The notes beneath the pieces are model-generated. The model saw only the letters and a list, made by a program, of their open reading frames with translations. It did no database searches and was not told where the DNA came from. The position numbers and the translations under genes were made by a program. Of a stretch of 55,829 bases of DNA, positions 8,035 through 16,527 are shown in pieces. How positions within the stretch are numbered: position 1 is the first letter of the stretch; each line of letters starts with the position of its first letter. Source of the stretch: Streptococcus infantis (GTDB taxonomy: Bacteria > Bacillota > Bacilli > Lactobacillales > Streptococcaceae); NCBI RefSeq assembly GCF_019929575.1, contig NZ_JAHZPU010000012.1:1-55829 (forward strand), given 5' to 3'.

Positions 8035-10032
8035 ATGTCTGAAAAGAATTTTTATATTACAACACCGATTTACTATCCATCTGGTAAACTTCATATCGGT
8101 TCTGCCTACACAACTATTGCCTGTGATGTCTTAGCACGATACAAACGTCTTATGGGCTATGATGTCTTTTATCTGACTGGTCTTGACGAGCATGGTCAAA
8201 AGATTCAACAAAAAGCAGAAGAAGCTGGGATCACACCTCAAGCCTATGTTGATGGCATGGCAGTTGGAGTCAAAGAACTCTGGCAATTACTGGATATCTC
8301 ATATGATAAATTTATCCGTACAACTGACGACTATCATGAAAAAGTAGTAGCACAAGTTTTTGAACGCTTGCTTGCTCAAGATGACATCTACCTAGGTGAA
8401 TACTCTGGTTGGTATTCAGTATCAGATGAAGAATTCTTTACAGAAAGCCAACTTGCGGAAGTTTTCCGTAACGAAGCTGGAAATGTAACTGGCGGTATCG
8501 CACCATCAGGACACGAAGTTGAATGGGTTTCAGAAGAGTCTTATTTCCTTCGCCTCAGCAAGTACCAAGACCGCTTGGTCGAATTTTTCAAATCGCACCC
8601 TGATTTCATCACTCCTGATGGTCGTCTCAATGAAATGCTTCGTAACTTCATTGAGCCAGGTTTGGAAGACTTAGCGGTTTCTCGTACAACCTTTACATGG
8701 GGAGTTCCAGTCCCATCTAATCCAAAACACGTTGTCTATGTTTGGATTGATGCCCTTCTCAACTATGCGACTGCTCTTGGTTATGGTCAAGATGAGCATG
8801 GTAACTTTGATAAGTTCTGGAATGGAACAGTCTTCCACATGGTAGGAAAAGACATCCTTCGTTTCCACTCCATCTACTGGCCAATCCTTCTTATGATGTT
8901 GGATATCAAATTGCCTGACCGTTTGATTGCCCATGGTTGGTTTGTCATGAAAGACGGCAAGATGTCTAAGTCTAAAGGGAATGTCGTTTATCCTGAAATG
9001 TTGGTAGAGCGCTATGGTCTCGATCCACTTCGTTACTACCTCATGCGTAGCCTTCCTGTTGGTTCAGACGGAACCTTTACTCCAGAAGACTATGTAGGTC
9101 GTATCAACTATGAATTAGCAAATGACCTCGGAAACCTCCTCAACCGTACGGTTTCAATGATTAACAAGTACTTTGATGGTCAAATCCCTGCCTATGTAGA
9201 AGGTGTAACAGACTTTGACAATGAACTTGCTCAAGTGGCAGAACAATCAATCGCTGACTACAATACCTACATGGAAGCAGTTGACTATCCACGTGCACTT
9301 GAAGCAGTCTGGACCCTCATCTCTCGCACTAACAAATATATCGATGAGACAGCTCCATGGGTACTGGCTAAGGACGAAGCGCACCGTGAGCAATTGGCAA
9401 GTGTGATGAGCCACTTGGCAGCTAGCCTTCGTGTCGTAGCTCACTTGATTGAGCCATTTATGATGGAAACCAGTCGTGCAGTCTTGACACAACTTGGTCT
9501 AGCAGAAGTTTCTAGCCTTGAAAACTTGAGCCTAGCTGATTTCCCTGCAGGTGTAACAGTAGTTGCCAAAGGAACACCAATCTTCCCACGTCTCGATATG
9601 GAAGAAGAAATAGCCTATATCAAGGAACAAATGGAAGGCAACAAGCCAGCCGTCGAGAAAGAATGGAATCCAGATGAAGTCGAACTCAAACTAAACAAGG
9701 AAGAAATCAAGTTTGAAGACTTCGACAAGGTTGAAATTCGTGTTGCTGAAGTCAAAGAAGTTTCTAAAGTAGAAGGTTCTGATAAGTTGCTTCAATTCCG
9801 CTTGGATGCTGGTGATGGTGAAGATCGTCAAATCCTCTCAGGAATTGCAAAATACTATCCAAATGAACAAGAATTGGTCGGCAAGAAAGTTCAAATCGTT
9901 GCTAACCTCAAACCACGCAAGATGATGAAAAAATATGTCAGCCAAGGGATGATCCTCTCAGCTGAACATGATGGCAAATTAACCCTTCTAACAGTTGATC
10001 CAGCTGTACCAAACGGAAGTGTGATTGGCTAA
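8035..10032 (+). CDS. metG: Methionyl-tRNA synthetase
   Basis: This 665-residue class I synthetase charges tRNA-Met. The catalytic core shows the HIGH-type motif LHIGSAYT near residue 20 and the KMSKS loop ([10 protein letters not shown], near residue 305). A helical anticodon domain follows, and then a C-terminal OB-fold tRNA-binding domain (about 555-665, [11 protein letters not shown]) that also dimerises the enzyme. I start at ATG 8035 (MSEKNFYIT): GGAAAGG lies before it, and the upstream in-frame extension crosses the previous terminator and the promoter. It has its own promoter and terminator, so it is a single-gene unit. Confidence 0.97.
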   Translation: MSEKNFYITTPIYYPSGKLHIGSAYTTIACDVLARYKRLMGYDVFYLTGLDEHGQKIQQKAEEAGITPQAYVDGMAVGVKELWQLLDISYDKFIRTTDDYHEKVVAQVFERLLAQDDIYLGEYSGWYSVSDEEFFTESQLAEVFRNEAGNVTGGIAPSGHEVEWVSEESYFLRLSKYQDRLVEFFKSHPDFITPDGRLNEMLRNFIEPGLEDLAVSRTTFTWGVPVPSNPKHVVYVWIDALLNYATALGYGQDEHGNFDKFWNGTVFHMVGKDILRFHSIYWPILLMMLDIKLPDRLIAHGWFVMKDGKMSKSKGNVVYPEMLVERYGLDPLRYYLMRSLPVGSDGTFTPEDYVGRINYELANDLGNLLNRTVSMINKYFDGQIPAYVEGVTDFDNELAQVAEQSIADYNTYMEAVDYPRALEAVWTLISRTNKYIDETAPWVLAKDEAHREQLASVMSHLAASLRVVAHLIEPFMMETSRAVLTQLGLAEVSSLENLSLADFPAGVTVVAKGTPIFPRLDMEEEIAYIKEQMEGNKPAVEKEWNPDEVELKLNKEEIKFEDFDKVEIRVAEVKEVSKVEGSDKLLQFRLDAGDGEDRQILSGIAKYYPNEQELVGKKVQIVANLKPRKMMKKYVSQGMILSAEHDGKLTLLTVDPAVPNGSVIG

Positions 10033-10035
10033 AAT

Positions 10036-10065
10036 AAAAAGGACCAGTTTGAACTGGTTCTTTTT
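10036..10065 (+). terminator. metG terminator
   Basis: AAAAAGGACCAGTT / AACTGGTTCTTTTT, directly after the metG stop. Confidence 0.85.
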
Positions 10066-10078
10066 CGTTTGATAAAAG

Positions 10079-10107
10079 TTGATAAAAGTGTCATTCTGCT
10101 TTATAAT
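10079..10107 (+). promoter_or_regulatory. Promoter of aldo/keto reductase gene
   Basis: TTGATA (10079-10084), 17-base spacer, TATAAT (10102-10107). SD CGGAGG follows at 10117-10122. Confidence 0.75.
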
Positions 10108-10130
10108 GAAGAAAAACGGAGGAAATTGCC

Positions 10131-11057
10131 ATGAAATACATTCCATTTGGTCAAGAGAAAAGAGAATTGTCCGAAATCGTTCTAGGCATGATGCGAATCA
10201 GTGACAAGCCGGTTAAGGAAGTGGAGGAGCTGGTTGAAACAGCCCTATCTGTAGGAATCAATGCCTTTGACTTGGCAGATATCTATGGTGGAGGTCGTTG
10301 CGAAGAATTACTGGGACAAGTGTTAAACAATCGTCCTGACCTGCGAGAAAGGATGTGGATCCAGTCCAAGTGTGGCATTCGCATAGAAGAATTTACCTAT
10401 TTTGATTTTTCAAAAGATTACATTTTAGAATCAGTAGACGGGATTCTAAAAAGATTGCAGGTCGATTATCTAGATAGCTTGCTTCTCCATCGACCAGATG
10501 CTTTGATGGAAGCGGATCAAGTAGCTCAAGCCTTTGATATTCTACACAAATCAGGTAAAGTTCGAGACTTCGGTGTGTCCAATCAAAATCCCATGATGAT
10601 GGAATTGCTGAAGAAGGAAGTCAAACAACCTTTATCTATCAATCAATTACAGCTAAGCGCAGCTTTCACGCCAGGATTTGAATCAGGTTTCCATGTCAAT
10701 ATGGAAGGTGAAAAGGCAGCTTTGCGTGATGGTAGCGTCTTTGAATACTGCAAATTAAACGACATGGTTATTCAGGCATGGTCAGTCTTGCAGTTCGGAT
10801 ATTTCAAAGGGAATTTTGTCGGCAATGAGAAGTTCAAACAATTAAACCAAGTCCTAAATCGACTAGCCTTAAAATACGGTGTGAGCCCATCAGCTATTGC
10901 TATCGCTTGGGTGTTACGCTATCCAGCTAAGATGCAAGCGGTGGTAGGGACAACAAATCCAAAACATTTGCTAGAAGCCAGCCAAGCAAGTAATGTTAAC
11001 CTAACTCGAAAAGAATGGTATGAGCTTTACCTAGCAGCAGGGAATGATTTGCCATAG
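10131..11057 (+). CDS. Aldo/keto reductase family oxidoreductase (YdhF-like)
   Basis: This 308-residue TIM-barrel NAD(P)H oxidoreductase carries the AKR tetrad in NAFDLADIYGGG (Asp, Tyr; about residues 43-54), IQSKCG (Lys, near 82) and LLLHRPDAL (His, near 118). The substrate is unknown; the closest family group I recall is the YdhF-type aldo/keto reductases. SD GGAGG lies 8 bases before the ATG. It has its own promoter and is followed by a small terminator that overlaps the promoter of the next operon, so it is probably a single-gene unit next to the accessory island. Confidence 0.88.
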   Translation: MKYIPFGQEKRELSEIVLGMMRISDKPVKEVEELVETALSVGINAFDLADIYGGGRCEELLGQVLNNRPDLRERMWIQSKCGIRIEEFTYFDFSKDYILESVDGILKRLQVDYLDSLLLHRPDALMEADQVAQAFDILHKSGKVRDFGVSNQNPMMMELLKKEVKQPLSINQLQLSAAFTPGFESGFHVNMEGEKAALRDGSVFEYCKLNDMVIQAWSVLQFGYFKGNFVGNEKFKQLNQVLNRLALKYGVSPSAIAIAWVLRYPAKMQAVVGTTNPKHLLEASQASNVNLTRKEWYELYLAAGNDLP

Positions 11058-11086
11058 GAAAAAATGCATTTTAAGAAATCACAGTC

Positions 11087-11120
11087 AAAAAGCCGTTGAA
11101 AAACGGTTTTTTGTTATAAT
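11087..11120 (+). promoter_or_regulatory. Terminator overlapping the promoter of the DUF2829-SDR operon
   Basis: AAAAGCCGTT / AACGGTTTTTT forms a short terminator for the preceding gene. Its T run leads into TGT-TATAAT (-10 at 11115-11120, extended). I see no convincing further promoter or terminator downstream until about 28121, so this could drive the start of the immunity island. Confidence 0.55.
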
Positions 11121-11155
11121 GAAATTAAGATTTATAGATAACAAAGGAGAAAAAC

Positions 11156-11392
11156 ATGACATTCGAAGAAATCCTGCCTGGACTAAAGGCAAAAAAGAAA
11201 TATGTACGAACTGGCTGGGATGGAGCTGAAAACTATGTGCAGCTTTTTGATACCATCGAGCAAAATGGCGTCGCCCTTGAAGTGACACCCTATTTCCTCA
11301 TCAACGTATCTGGTGAAGGAGAAGGATTTTCTATGTGGAGTCCAACTCCTTGTGATGTCTTAGCGACGGATTGGGTGGAAGTCCATGACTAA
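11156..11392 (+). CDS. DUF2829 / Thoeris anti-defence Tad2-like protein
   Basis: The 78-residue protein has the conserved ends of the family: MTFEEILPGLKAKKK..RTGWDG at the N-terminus and SPTPCDVLATDWVEV at the C-terminus. Phage members of this family (Tad2) bind the cyclic nucleotide signal made by the Thoeris defence system and so block it. Chromosomal homologues are of unproven function; this one might be a domesticated sponge or a relative with another ligand. SD AAAGGAG lies 7 bases before the ATG. Its stop overlaps the next gene's start by 8 bases. Confidence 0.8.
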   Translation: MTFEEILPGLKAKKKYVRTGWDGAENYVQLFDTIEQNGVALEVTPYFLINVSGEGEGFSMWSPTPCDVLATDWVEVHD

Positions 11393-12083
11393 ACGTGTAT
11401 TGATTACAGGTGTTAGCTCAGGGATTGGTCTGGCTCAAGCTCGACTCTTTTTAGAAAAAGGTTATCAGGTTTTTGGAGTGGATCAGGGTGAAAATCCTGA
11501 TTTACAGGGTGACTTTCACTTTTTACAACGTGATTTAACGCTTGACTTGGAACCCATTTTTGATTGGTGTCCTCAGGTGGATATTCTCTGCAATACAGCT
11601 GGAGTTTTGGATGACTACAAGCCCTTACTAGAACAATCTGTCCAGGAAATCCAAGAGATTTTTGAAATCAACTATGTGACTCCAGTTGAGCTGACTCGTC
11701 TTTATTTGAAAATCATGCTGGAGAAAAAGAAGGGCATCATTATCAATATGTGCTCCATAGCTTCAAATCTAGCAGGCGGAGGTGGTCACGCTTATACCTC
11801 GTCTAAACACGCCTTGGCTGGCTTTACCAAACAATTGGCTCTAGACTATGCTGAAGCTGGGATTCAGGTCTTTGGTATCGCTCCTGGTGCAGTAAAGACT
11901 GGTATGACCGCAGCTGACTTTGAGCCAGGTGGATTGGCAGATTGGGTGGCTAGTGAGACACCAATCAAACGCTGGATTGAGCCAGAGGAAATAGCAGATG
12001 TTACACTTTTCCTAGCAAGTGGAAAAGCAAGCGCCATGCAAGGGCAAATCCTGACCATTGATGGTGGTTGGTCTTTGAAGTAG
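11385..12083 (+). CDS. Short-chain dehydrogenase/reductase (3-oxoacyl-ACP reductase-like)
   Basis: This 232-residue Rossmann-fold NAD(P)-dependent oxidoreductase has TGVSSGIG (8-15) for cofactor binding, a catalytic Ser in NMCSIAS, and Y137-x3-K141. The C-terminal motif GQILTIDGGW is typical of FabG-like SDRs. The real substrate is unknown; housekeeping fabG normally lies in the fab operon, so this is a paralogue. It is translationally coupled to the Tad2-like gene. Thirty-six bases separate it from the first immunity gene, with no terminator. Confidence 0.88.
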   Translation: MTKRVLITGVSSGIGLAQARLFLEKGYQVFGVDQGENPDLQGDFHFLQRDLTLDLEPIFDWCPQVDILCNTAGVLDDYKPLLEQSVQEIQEIFEINYVTPVELTRLYLKIMLEKKKGIIINMCSIASNLAGGGGHAYTSSKHALAGFTKQLALDYAEAGIQVFGIAPGAVKTGMTAADFEPGGLADWVASETPIKRWIEPEEIADVTLFLASGKASAMQGQILTIDGGWSLK

Positions 12084-12119
12084 CATGGTTGGTATTCTGT
12101 GAATATGTGGAGGTAAGTT

Positions 12120-12455
12120 ATGAAAAGAGATGAGTTTGGATTTATCATACCCAATCTCTACTATCAGTTTTTAACGGAGTGGAAAGAGGTTGATCCCTAT
12201 GAAATTGGAGATTCAGGTATTTGTTTGTATGCTAAGGAGGATCTAGAGGAGCGTAATGAGACTTATCAGATTGAGGAGGTCGAGCCAGATTATTTTATGA
12301 TTGGACAGGAAGGAGATTTGGCCTACTTCATCAAGAAAAATGCAGATGATTGCATTTATGAAAATGACTTAGGAGCTTTAGGATCCTTAGAAATGCAAAA
12401 AGTAGCTTCAAACGTCTATGACTTTATTGATAAGGTATTGGAAGAAGAATTGTAA
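12120..12455 (+). CDS. SMI1/KNR4 (SUKH)-like immunity protein
   Basis: The 111-residue acidic protein shows SUKH features: an N-terminal amphipathic helix (IPNLYYQFLTEW), a middle strand region around GDSGICLYAKEDL, the DYFMIGQEGDLAYFI core strand pair and a C-terminal helix (VYDFIDKVLEE). SUKH proteins neutralise effector domains of polymorphic toxins, mostly nucleases and deaminases. No toxin gene adjoins it. SD GGAGG lies before the ATG. It is the first member of the immunity island. Confidence 0.6.
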   Translation: MKRDEFGFIIPNLYYQFLTEWKEVDPYEIGDSGICLYAKEDLEERNETYQIEEVEPDYFMIGQEGDLAYFIKKNADDCIYENDLGALGSLEMQKVASNVYDFIDKVLEEEL

Positions 12456-12473
12456 AAGAGGAAGAAATTAATC

Positions 12474-12893
12474 ATGTTTAGAATGCTAGATTCGGATTTA
12501 CCGATTTCAAAAGAAGACCTTTTACAATTTGAGGAGATTCTTGGGAAGGAATTGCCAAAAACTATGTTGGACTTTTATCTCAAGCACAACGGTGGTCAAC
12601 CCCAAGTAAGGGGAGTCCACGATGAACATCATCTCTTTCCTTTTAATTCCTTTGATTCACTTGATGAGATGAAGAAGTCTCTTTCCTGGTTTGACGATGA
12701 GGCTGTGCCTGAGGGATTTAAGGCCGCAGATCTTCTCCATTTTGCCTATGATCCTGGATCGGGCAACTATGCTCTTTCTCTAAGGAAAGAGGATTATGGC
12801 AAGGTGTATTTCTATGTTTTAGAAGAAAAAGCTGATTTGTATGGTCAATGGCCATCTTTTGAGGATTTTTTGAATTCCTTTGTTGAAGAGTGA
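12474..12893 (+). CDS. SMI1/KNR4 family (SUKH) immunity protein
   Basis: The 139-residue protein is a typical SUKH member. It opens with a helix whose motif ISKEDLLQFEEILGKELPKT fits the family start 'i..fE..lg..LP..', followed by FYLKHNGGQPQ, the central LHFAYDPGSGNYALSL strands and a terminal helix WPSFEDFLNSF. It probably binds and blocks one specific effector domain in the cytoplasm. AGGAAG lies before the ATG, and only 18 bases separate it from the preceding gene. Confidence 0.85.
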   Translation: MFRMLDSDLPISKEDLLQFEEILGKELPKTMLDFYLKHNGGQPQVRGVHDEHHLFPFNSFDSLDEMKKSLSWFDDEAVPEGFKAADLLHFAYDPGSGNYALSLRKEDYGKVYFYVLEEKADLYGQWPSFEDFLNSFVEE

Positions 12894-12911
12894 GACTAAA
12901 AAGGAGAAGGG

Positions 12912-13250
12912 ATGCGGAAATACCAAGAACTTTCACTAGAGCAGATCATCGAGCAGATGCGTGTGAACAAGTTATCATCAGATGATTTTTGCCTCTATGC
13001 CAAGGAGGATGGAGAACTAGCACTAGCTAGGTCCTATTGGGTATCAGATTATCCGAATGTCGTGGAAGACCGTGATATCTATCCGATGGATGTAGCGAAG
13101 CAAGATCTCCAGCTAGTCTACTATGGAGAACAGTTGATTGATGTTCTCAACGTAGCGCTTGAAGAAAAGCCAAATGCAAGTCTCCAAGACTTGGTTGATG
13201 CTTTGAATTATTATAATCAGCACGATAACTTTATGCCCTTTAATGATTAG
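12912..13250 (+). CDS. Small acidic protein, DUF7716-like
   Basis: The 112-residue protein resembles, from memory, the DUF7716 family: an N-terminal helix followed by FCLYAKED, then a C-terminal helical part DVLNVALEEKPNASLQDLVD and ALNYYNQHDNFMPF. That family is often found among toxin-immunity genes, but its activity is not established. A strong SD (AAGGAGAAGG) precedes ATG 12912. Position in the island is the main reason to call it an immunity candidate. Confidence 0.5.
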   Translation: MRKYQELSLEQIIEQMRVNKLSSDDFCLYAKEDGELALARSYWVSDYPNVVEDRDIYPMDVAKQDLQLVYYGEQLIDVLNVALEEKPNASLQDLVDALNYYNQHDNFMPFND

Positions 13251-13302
13251 CTAAGTTGATTAGAGAAATGGTATCTGATGACTGATAGCATAAGGAGAGA
13301 AA

Positions 13303-13692
13303 ATGATGAGAGAATATAAATTTGATGTCCATAACGAGATGTTTGTATCGATTCCAGAGGAAAGAGAAAAGGTCTGCCTTGCTTTAAGTGATTCTTTAAA
13401 GGTTATCAATGAGGAGTTAACTCCGTCTTATAAAGCAAAACTCGATAATCTCCTGGATCAATCATCAGTATGGTATCCCACAGCTTTGGAAAAAATTCAG
13501 GAGGAATTTCCAGAACTAGCGCACGCTAGACTCCTATCCATTTTTATTTTGTCTGAACAAAGGGATATAGACCTAATTTTTGGTTTGGAATTTGGACTAA
13601 GAGAGGACTCGGAGCATGGTAGAGGACTTAAATTCTCCCTCAATAGTTTTGAAATTTTAGAATATGGTATAGGCGAAGTAGCTTATTACTAG
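13303..13692 (+). CDS. Putative immunity protein, paralogue of the gene at 21905
   Basis: I cannot name the family with certainty. The 129-residue protein carries a C-terminal motif (LIFGLEFGLR, then EHGRGLKFSL and EYGIGEVAY) that is repeated in the gene ending at 22291, so the two are paralogues. Similar 'EHGxG' motifs occur in bacterial proteins found beside toxin genes. TAAGGAG precedes two adjacent ATGs (13303 and 13306); spacing slightly favours 13306. This copy is intact, whereas its paralogue has an early stop codon. Confidence 0.65.
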   Translation: MMREYKFDVHNEMFVSIPEEREKVCLALSDSLKVINEELTPSYKAKLDNLLDQSSVWYPTALEKIQEEFPELAHARLLSIFILSEQRDIDLIFGLEFGLREDSEHGRGLKFSLNSFEILEYGIGEVAYY

Positions 13693-13735
13693 GTGTAGTC
13701 GATAACAAGAGAAGCACTAGAAGATGGAGCAGGAT

Positions 13736-14143
13736 ATGGTTGAGAAAGAATGGCGTTTTTATTCATCAGAGGATGATAGGGAGTGGGTAATTTTATCAGA
13801 ACGTGACAGAGCTGAAACAAAAGAGGATATCCACTCTGTTAATCAGAAAGAATCCGTCATGCGAATGTATCGAAGACCGGGGGACTTTATCTCAGTGTCT
13901 TTGCTGTCTGCTTCTTATGAGATAGACGATGTAACAGGGAAACTTGGACAAGAGCGAGATTTCTATTTAAAAATTGAATGCCTGCAAGATGGATGGGCCA
14001 GTATTAGTTCTCAAGTCTATAAAAAAGAGGAAGCAGTAACTTTAGCAAGCCTCTTTATGGGACTCAGAAAAGATGCGGCTATCAAGCTTTGGAAGTTAAA
14101 AAAATTGGGTGAAAAGAATCTAGGAGATCGGATAGAGAAATGA
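13736..14143 (+). CDS. Hypothetical protein of the immunity island
   Basis: The 135-residue protein is not recognised. It has an N-terminal charged part (KEWRFYSSEDDREWVILSE), a beta-rich middle (DFISVSLLSASYEID, DFYLKIECLQDGWASIS) and a C-terminal helix with many lysines. There is no signal peptide or membrane segment, so it should be cytoplasmic. I start at ATG 13736 because GGAG lies 6 bases upstream; an in-frame ATG at 13724 has no SD. Its end overlaps the next gene (ATGA), indicating coupling. Confidence 0.6.
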   Translation: MVEKEWRFYSSEDDREWVILSERDRAETKEDIHSVNQKESVMRMYRRPGDFISVSLLSASYEIDDVTGKLGQERDFYLKIECLQDGWASISSQVYKKEEAVTLASLFMGLRKDAAIKLWKLKKLGEKNLGDRIEK

Positions 14144-14700
14144 CAGTCAAAATCAATGAATTAGTGAAGGAGCTTGGTTTTTGTGTGGTGCCTACAAAGG
14201 AGAAACCATTTAGTCTGGATGAGGTCCGTTTCAACATTTTGGCATATTTAGAGGATTATTCCAAAATGGGTTTTTCTTTTGTTAAAGTAGCTACTGATCT
14301 AGTAGAACTAAGGAAAGAGCAAGAGAGTTATAGGCTTGTTGGCCAGTGTTTTTTAGGTGCTTTTGTAATTGGAGAAGAGGAACAAGTCTTCTTACTTTGC
14401 AATCGAGAAGGAAGAGAAGTTTTTCAAGAATCAATGGTTTATGTCAATTCTTCCTTACATACTTTTGTTTCCTCTTATTCGCTCTTTCTATCAAGCATCT
14501 TTCTTTTGAAAGCAAAGTTTTATGAGATTGAGCAAGATGAAGTCGAAGAAATTGCAGCAAACTTGAAGGATCAAGTACTTGCCTTGGAGAAGCCCCTTGA
14601 ACAAGAATTGCCCTTCTGGGAGCACATGGCCTATTTGATAGAAGACGATGGAATCGTTCTAAGAGATGATCTCTTTCATATCTTAAATAAAGAGCAGTAG
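14140..14700 (+). CDS. SUKH-4-like immunity protein
   Basis: This 186-residue cytoplasmic protein has a layout that suits the SUKH-4 group: a short N-terminal region, the strand YRLVGQCFLGAFVIGEEEQV, then an aromatic helix in which VNSSLHTFVSSYSLFLSS is the typical 'vNsSl..Fl.sy..' segment, and a C-terminal acidic helical part ending in WEHMAYLIEDDG. Such proteins counter polymorphic-toxin effectors. It begins inside the stop of the previous gene (ATGA), so the two are probably made together. Confidence 0.5.
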   Translation: MTVKINELVKELGFCVVPTKEKPFSLDEVRFNILAYLEDYSKMGFSFVKVATDLVELRKEQESYRLVGQCFLGAFVIGEEEQVFLLCNREGREVFQESMVYVNSSLHTFVSSYSLFLSSIFLLKAKFYEIEQDEVEEIAANLKDQVLALEKPLEQELPFWEHMAYLIEDDGIVLRDDLFHILNKEQ

Positions 14701-14719
14701 GAATAGAATTAAATTAATT

Positions 14720-15169
14720 ATGGAGAAAAAATTGCCCCAGATAAAGATTCGTGAGTGGAATGAAAAGCCAAGAACAAAACTTCGATTTATTAAAATTGGT
14801 GATATTTTTTGCTATCAATTTTCAGAGGAAATGTTTGTATTTGGTCAAATCCTTGGAAAAGTGAACGTTGGTCATGTCATTCAATTTTTCGATATCTTTC
14901 AAGCAAGTCCTACTATAACAGTTGAGGAGCTAAGTCGTGCTCAATTTATAGGTAAGCCCATCATTATAGATTCCTACACCTTGTTTGATCGAAGTCCAGT
15001 ATGGTCTTGGCAGATAATTGGTCACCAAGCGGATTTTGATCCAAGCCCTTTTAAGGATTTAGCCTTTAAATGGGGAGACCCAAATGGTCTTCACTTTGGG
15101 AAGGTCTGGCTAGATGGTAGGCGGGAACCTAAGATTTTTTCTAGGGAAGAAGTTGAGGAGCTGGACTAG
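14720..15169 (+). CDS. Imm26-family immunity protein
   Basis: The 149-residue protein starts with a basic lead and then KIGDIFCYQFSEEMFVFGQI, which matches the family core 'GDvF.ipl.dg.y.fgqvl'. Further beta strands follow (HVIQFFDIF, GKPIIIDSYTLFD). The Imm26 family is predicted to protect against toxin domains carried by bacterial secretion systems; its fold resembles a small beta barrel. No good SD is visible before ATG 14720, so expression may depend on coupling. The following gap holds a stray frame (15206-15238, EEELDKKMK then stop) that could be a fragment of a related gene. Confidence 0.72.
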   Translation: MEKKLPQIKIREWNEKPRTKLRFIKIGDIFCYQFSEEMFVFGQILGKVNVGHVIQFFDIFQASPTITVEELSRAQFIGKPIIIDSYTLFDRSPVWSWQIIGHQADFDPSPFKDLAFKWGDPNGLHFGKVWLDGRREPKIFSREEVEELD

Positions 15170-15249
15170 GAAGCTTGTGTCGGAACTATAGTTTATAACA
15201 GAATCTTGGAAGAAGAACTGGACAAGAAAATGAAATAAAGGAGTTTGAG

Positions 15250-15876
15250 ATGGACTATGTAGATGAGTTAACTTCAGGACGAACGCCCTTGGTAAAAAAG
15301 GCAGCGAAAAAAATTTTAAGAGGCAGACTAAAAGGATATGGACCATTCTTGCATCAGGCCTTGGAAGGGGAGATGGAAAAGCCTAAATCATGGGAAACAC
15401 AAATGTACTTGCTCTACGCCATGGCCGCAACGGATTGCACAGAAGAAATCCCCTATCTCAAGTCATTACTGCTGATAGATATTCCAACCCCTGTAACCTA
15501 TCGCTCTTTAGCAGTAGCGATTGCTTATCTAGAAAATTTAGAAACAGAGAATTTGTCTTTTGTTTATGAGTCCTTGGAATCGAATAATTTATTGCAAGCT
15601 GCAGGTGCTTGTGCAGCACTCTATCTGAGAAAGATTGTTCTGAAAGATGACGATTTTGAGAAAATCATGACCTTTATCACCAAGGATGTTTATTTGGAAA
15701 ATATAAGAGGAACAATCGCTCCGTTTATGTTCATTTTGGCTACATCTTATCTATATCCAGAACAGAATCGCCAGAAAATTGTAGACTTTTCTCGTCAATT
15801 TAATGAAGTACATATAAATACGATCATTGAGGATGTATCCAAAGGAAAGGACGGCAGGAGGATTAGGCTATTCTAA
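15250..15876 (+). CDS. HEAT-repeat-like helical protein, putative immunity
   Basis: The 208-residue, mostly helical protein has helix pairs of about 35-40 residues (SWETQMYLLYAMAATDC, VTYRSLAVAIAYLENL, LLQAAGACAALYLRK) in the style of HEAT repeats. HEAT-like immunity proteins are known among polymorphic-toxin systems, but I cannot assign an Imm number. The basic N-terminus (KKAAKKILRGRLKG) might contact nucleic acid or an acidic toxin. SD AAAGGAG lies 7 bases before the ATG. Confidence 0.55.
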   Translation: MDYVDELTSGRTPLVKKAAKKILRGRLKGYGPFLHQALEGEMEKPKSWETQMYLLYAMAATDCTEEIPYLKSLLLIDIPTPVTYRSLAVAIAYLENLETENLSFVYESLESNNLLQAAGACAALYLRKIVLKDDDFEKIMTFITKDVYLENIRGTIAPFMFILATSYLYPEQNRQKIVDFSRQFNEVHINTIIEDVSKGKDGRRIRLF

Positions 15877-15973
15877 GACCTACTTAAAGAGAGAAGCTGT
15901 CACTTCCTTAAAGAGGGAAACAATGAATCTTAAAAAGAAGATTTATATTCATTTTTAAAAAGGAGTTCATACT

Positions 15974-16363
15974 GTGAAATGGTTTGAAAAAGTAGTGGGG
16001 AAGGAAAAGATTATTCATTTGTTTGATGGTGATTTGGACTTGAAGAATGTATTTCTTGATACTGTGTTATGTTACGATTACAAATTAGATCTTGTCTTTT
16101 ATTTATTTGATTTGCCAACTAATTTCCCTGAAAAGTGGCAGAAAAGTGCATTTAATGCCATAAAAATTAATTTAGAGTTTTTTAATTTAGATGAAATCCA
16201 TTTTTATTCTAAGGGGATTCATAAGGTGAATGGTCAACTGGAACTGCTCTTTTTAGAGAATAAGGTTGAATTCAATTTTATAAACCAAAATGATGTGATG
16301 TTATCAGGATCTTCTGACCTTGTTAGAATTGCTGAGATTGGTCCTGTGAAGATTGATACTTAA
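15974..16363 (+). CDS. Imm50-family immunity protein (GTG start)
   Basis: The 129-residue protein fits the Imm50 pattern: W near the start, IIHLFDGDLDLKNVFLDTV, alternating strands, a conserved 'P..W...a.N.i.i.l.f' segment seen as PEKWQKSAFNAIKINLEFF, then DEIHFYSKG. It is predicted to be a cytoplasmic antitoxin for a polymorphic-toxin domain. The start is GTG 15974, supported by AAGGAG 9 bases upstream. The base composition is AT-rich compared with neighbouring core genes. Confidence 0.62.
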   Translation: MKWFEKVVGKEKIIHLFDGDLDLKNVFLDTVLCYDYKLDLVFYLFDLPTNFPEKWQKSAFNAIKINLEFFNLDEIHFYSKGIHKVNGQLELLFLENKVEFNFINQNDVMLSGSSDLVRIAEIGPVKIDT

Positions 16364-16527
16364 AGATGTATTCCTAGCTTATTTGCGGAGATTCAGGATG
16401 ATCAAACAATCCTCCTTTATTAGGAGGGGCACCACGACTATGGGAAAAAGTGAAGGAAGAGCACAAACATTAGACCTTGACCTAAGGCTAGACCTTTCTA
16501 CAAGAACAAAACTACGAGACCACGAAT
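16364..16527 (+). pseudogene. Decayed gene fragments between immunity genes
   Basis: Two short frames look like gene ends: 16373-16423 reads PSLFAEIQDDQTILLY then stop, and 16423-16473 reads GGAPRLWEKVKEEHKH then stop. Neither has a start or SD. I read them as C-terminal remnants of deleted immunity genes. A hairpin CCTCCT/AGGAGG lies at the first stop but lacks a T run. Confidence 0.4.

Noticed and set aside
16411..16427. Terminator in the immunity island (CCTCCT / AGGAGG hairpin)
   Set aside because: The stem is short and is followed by GGCACCACG rather than a T run.
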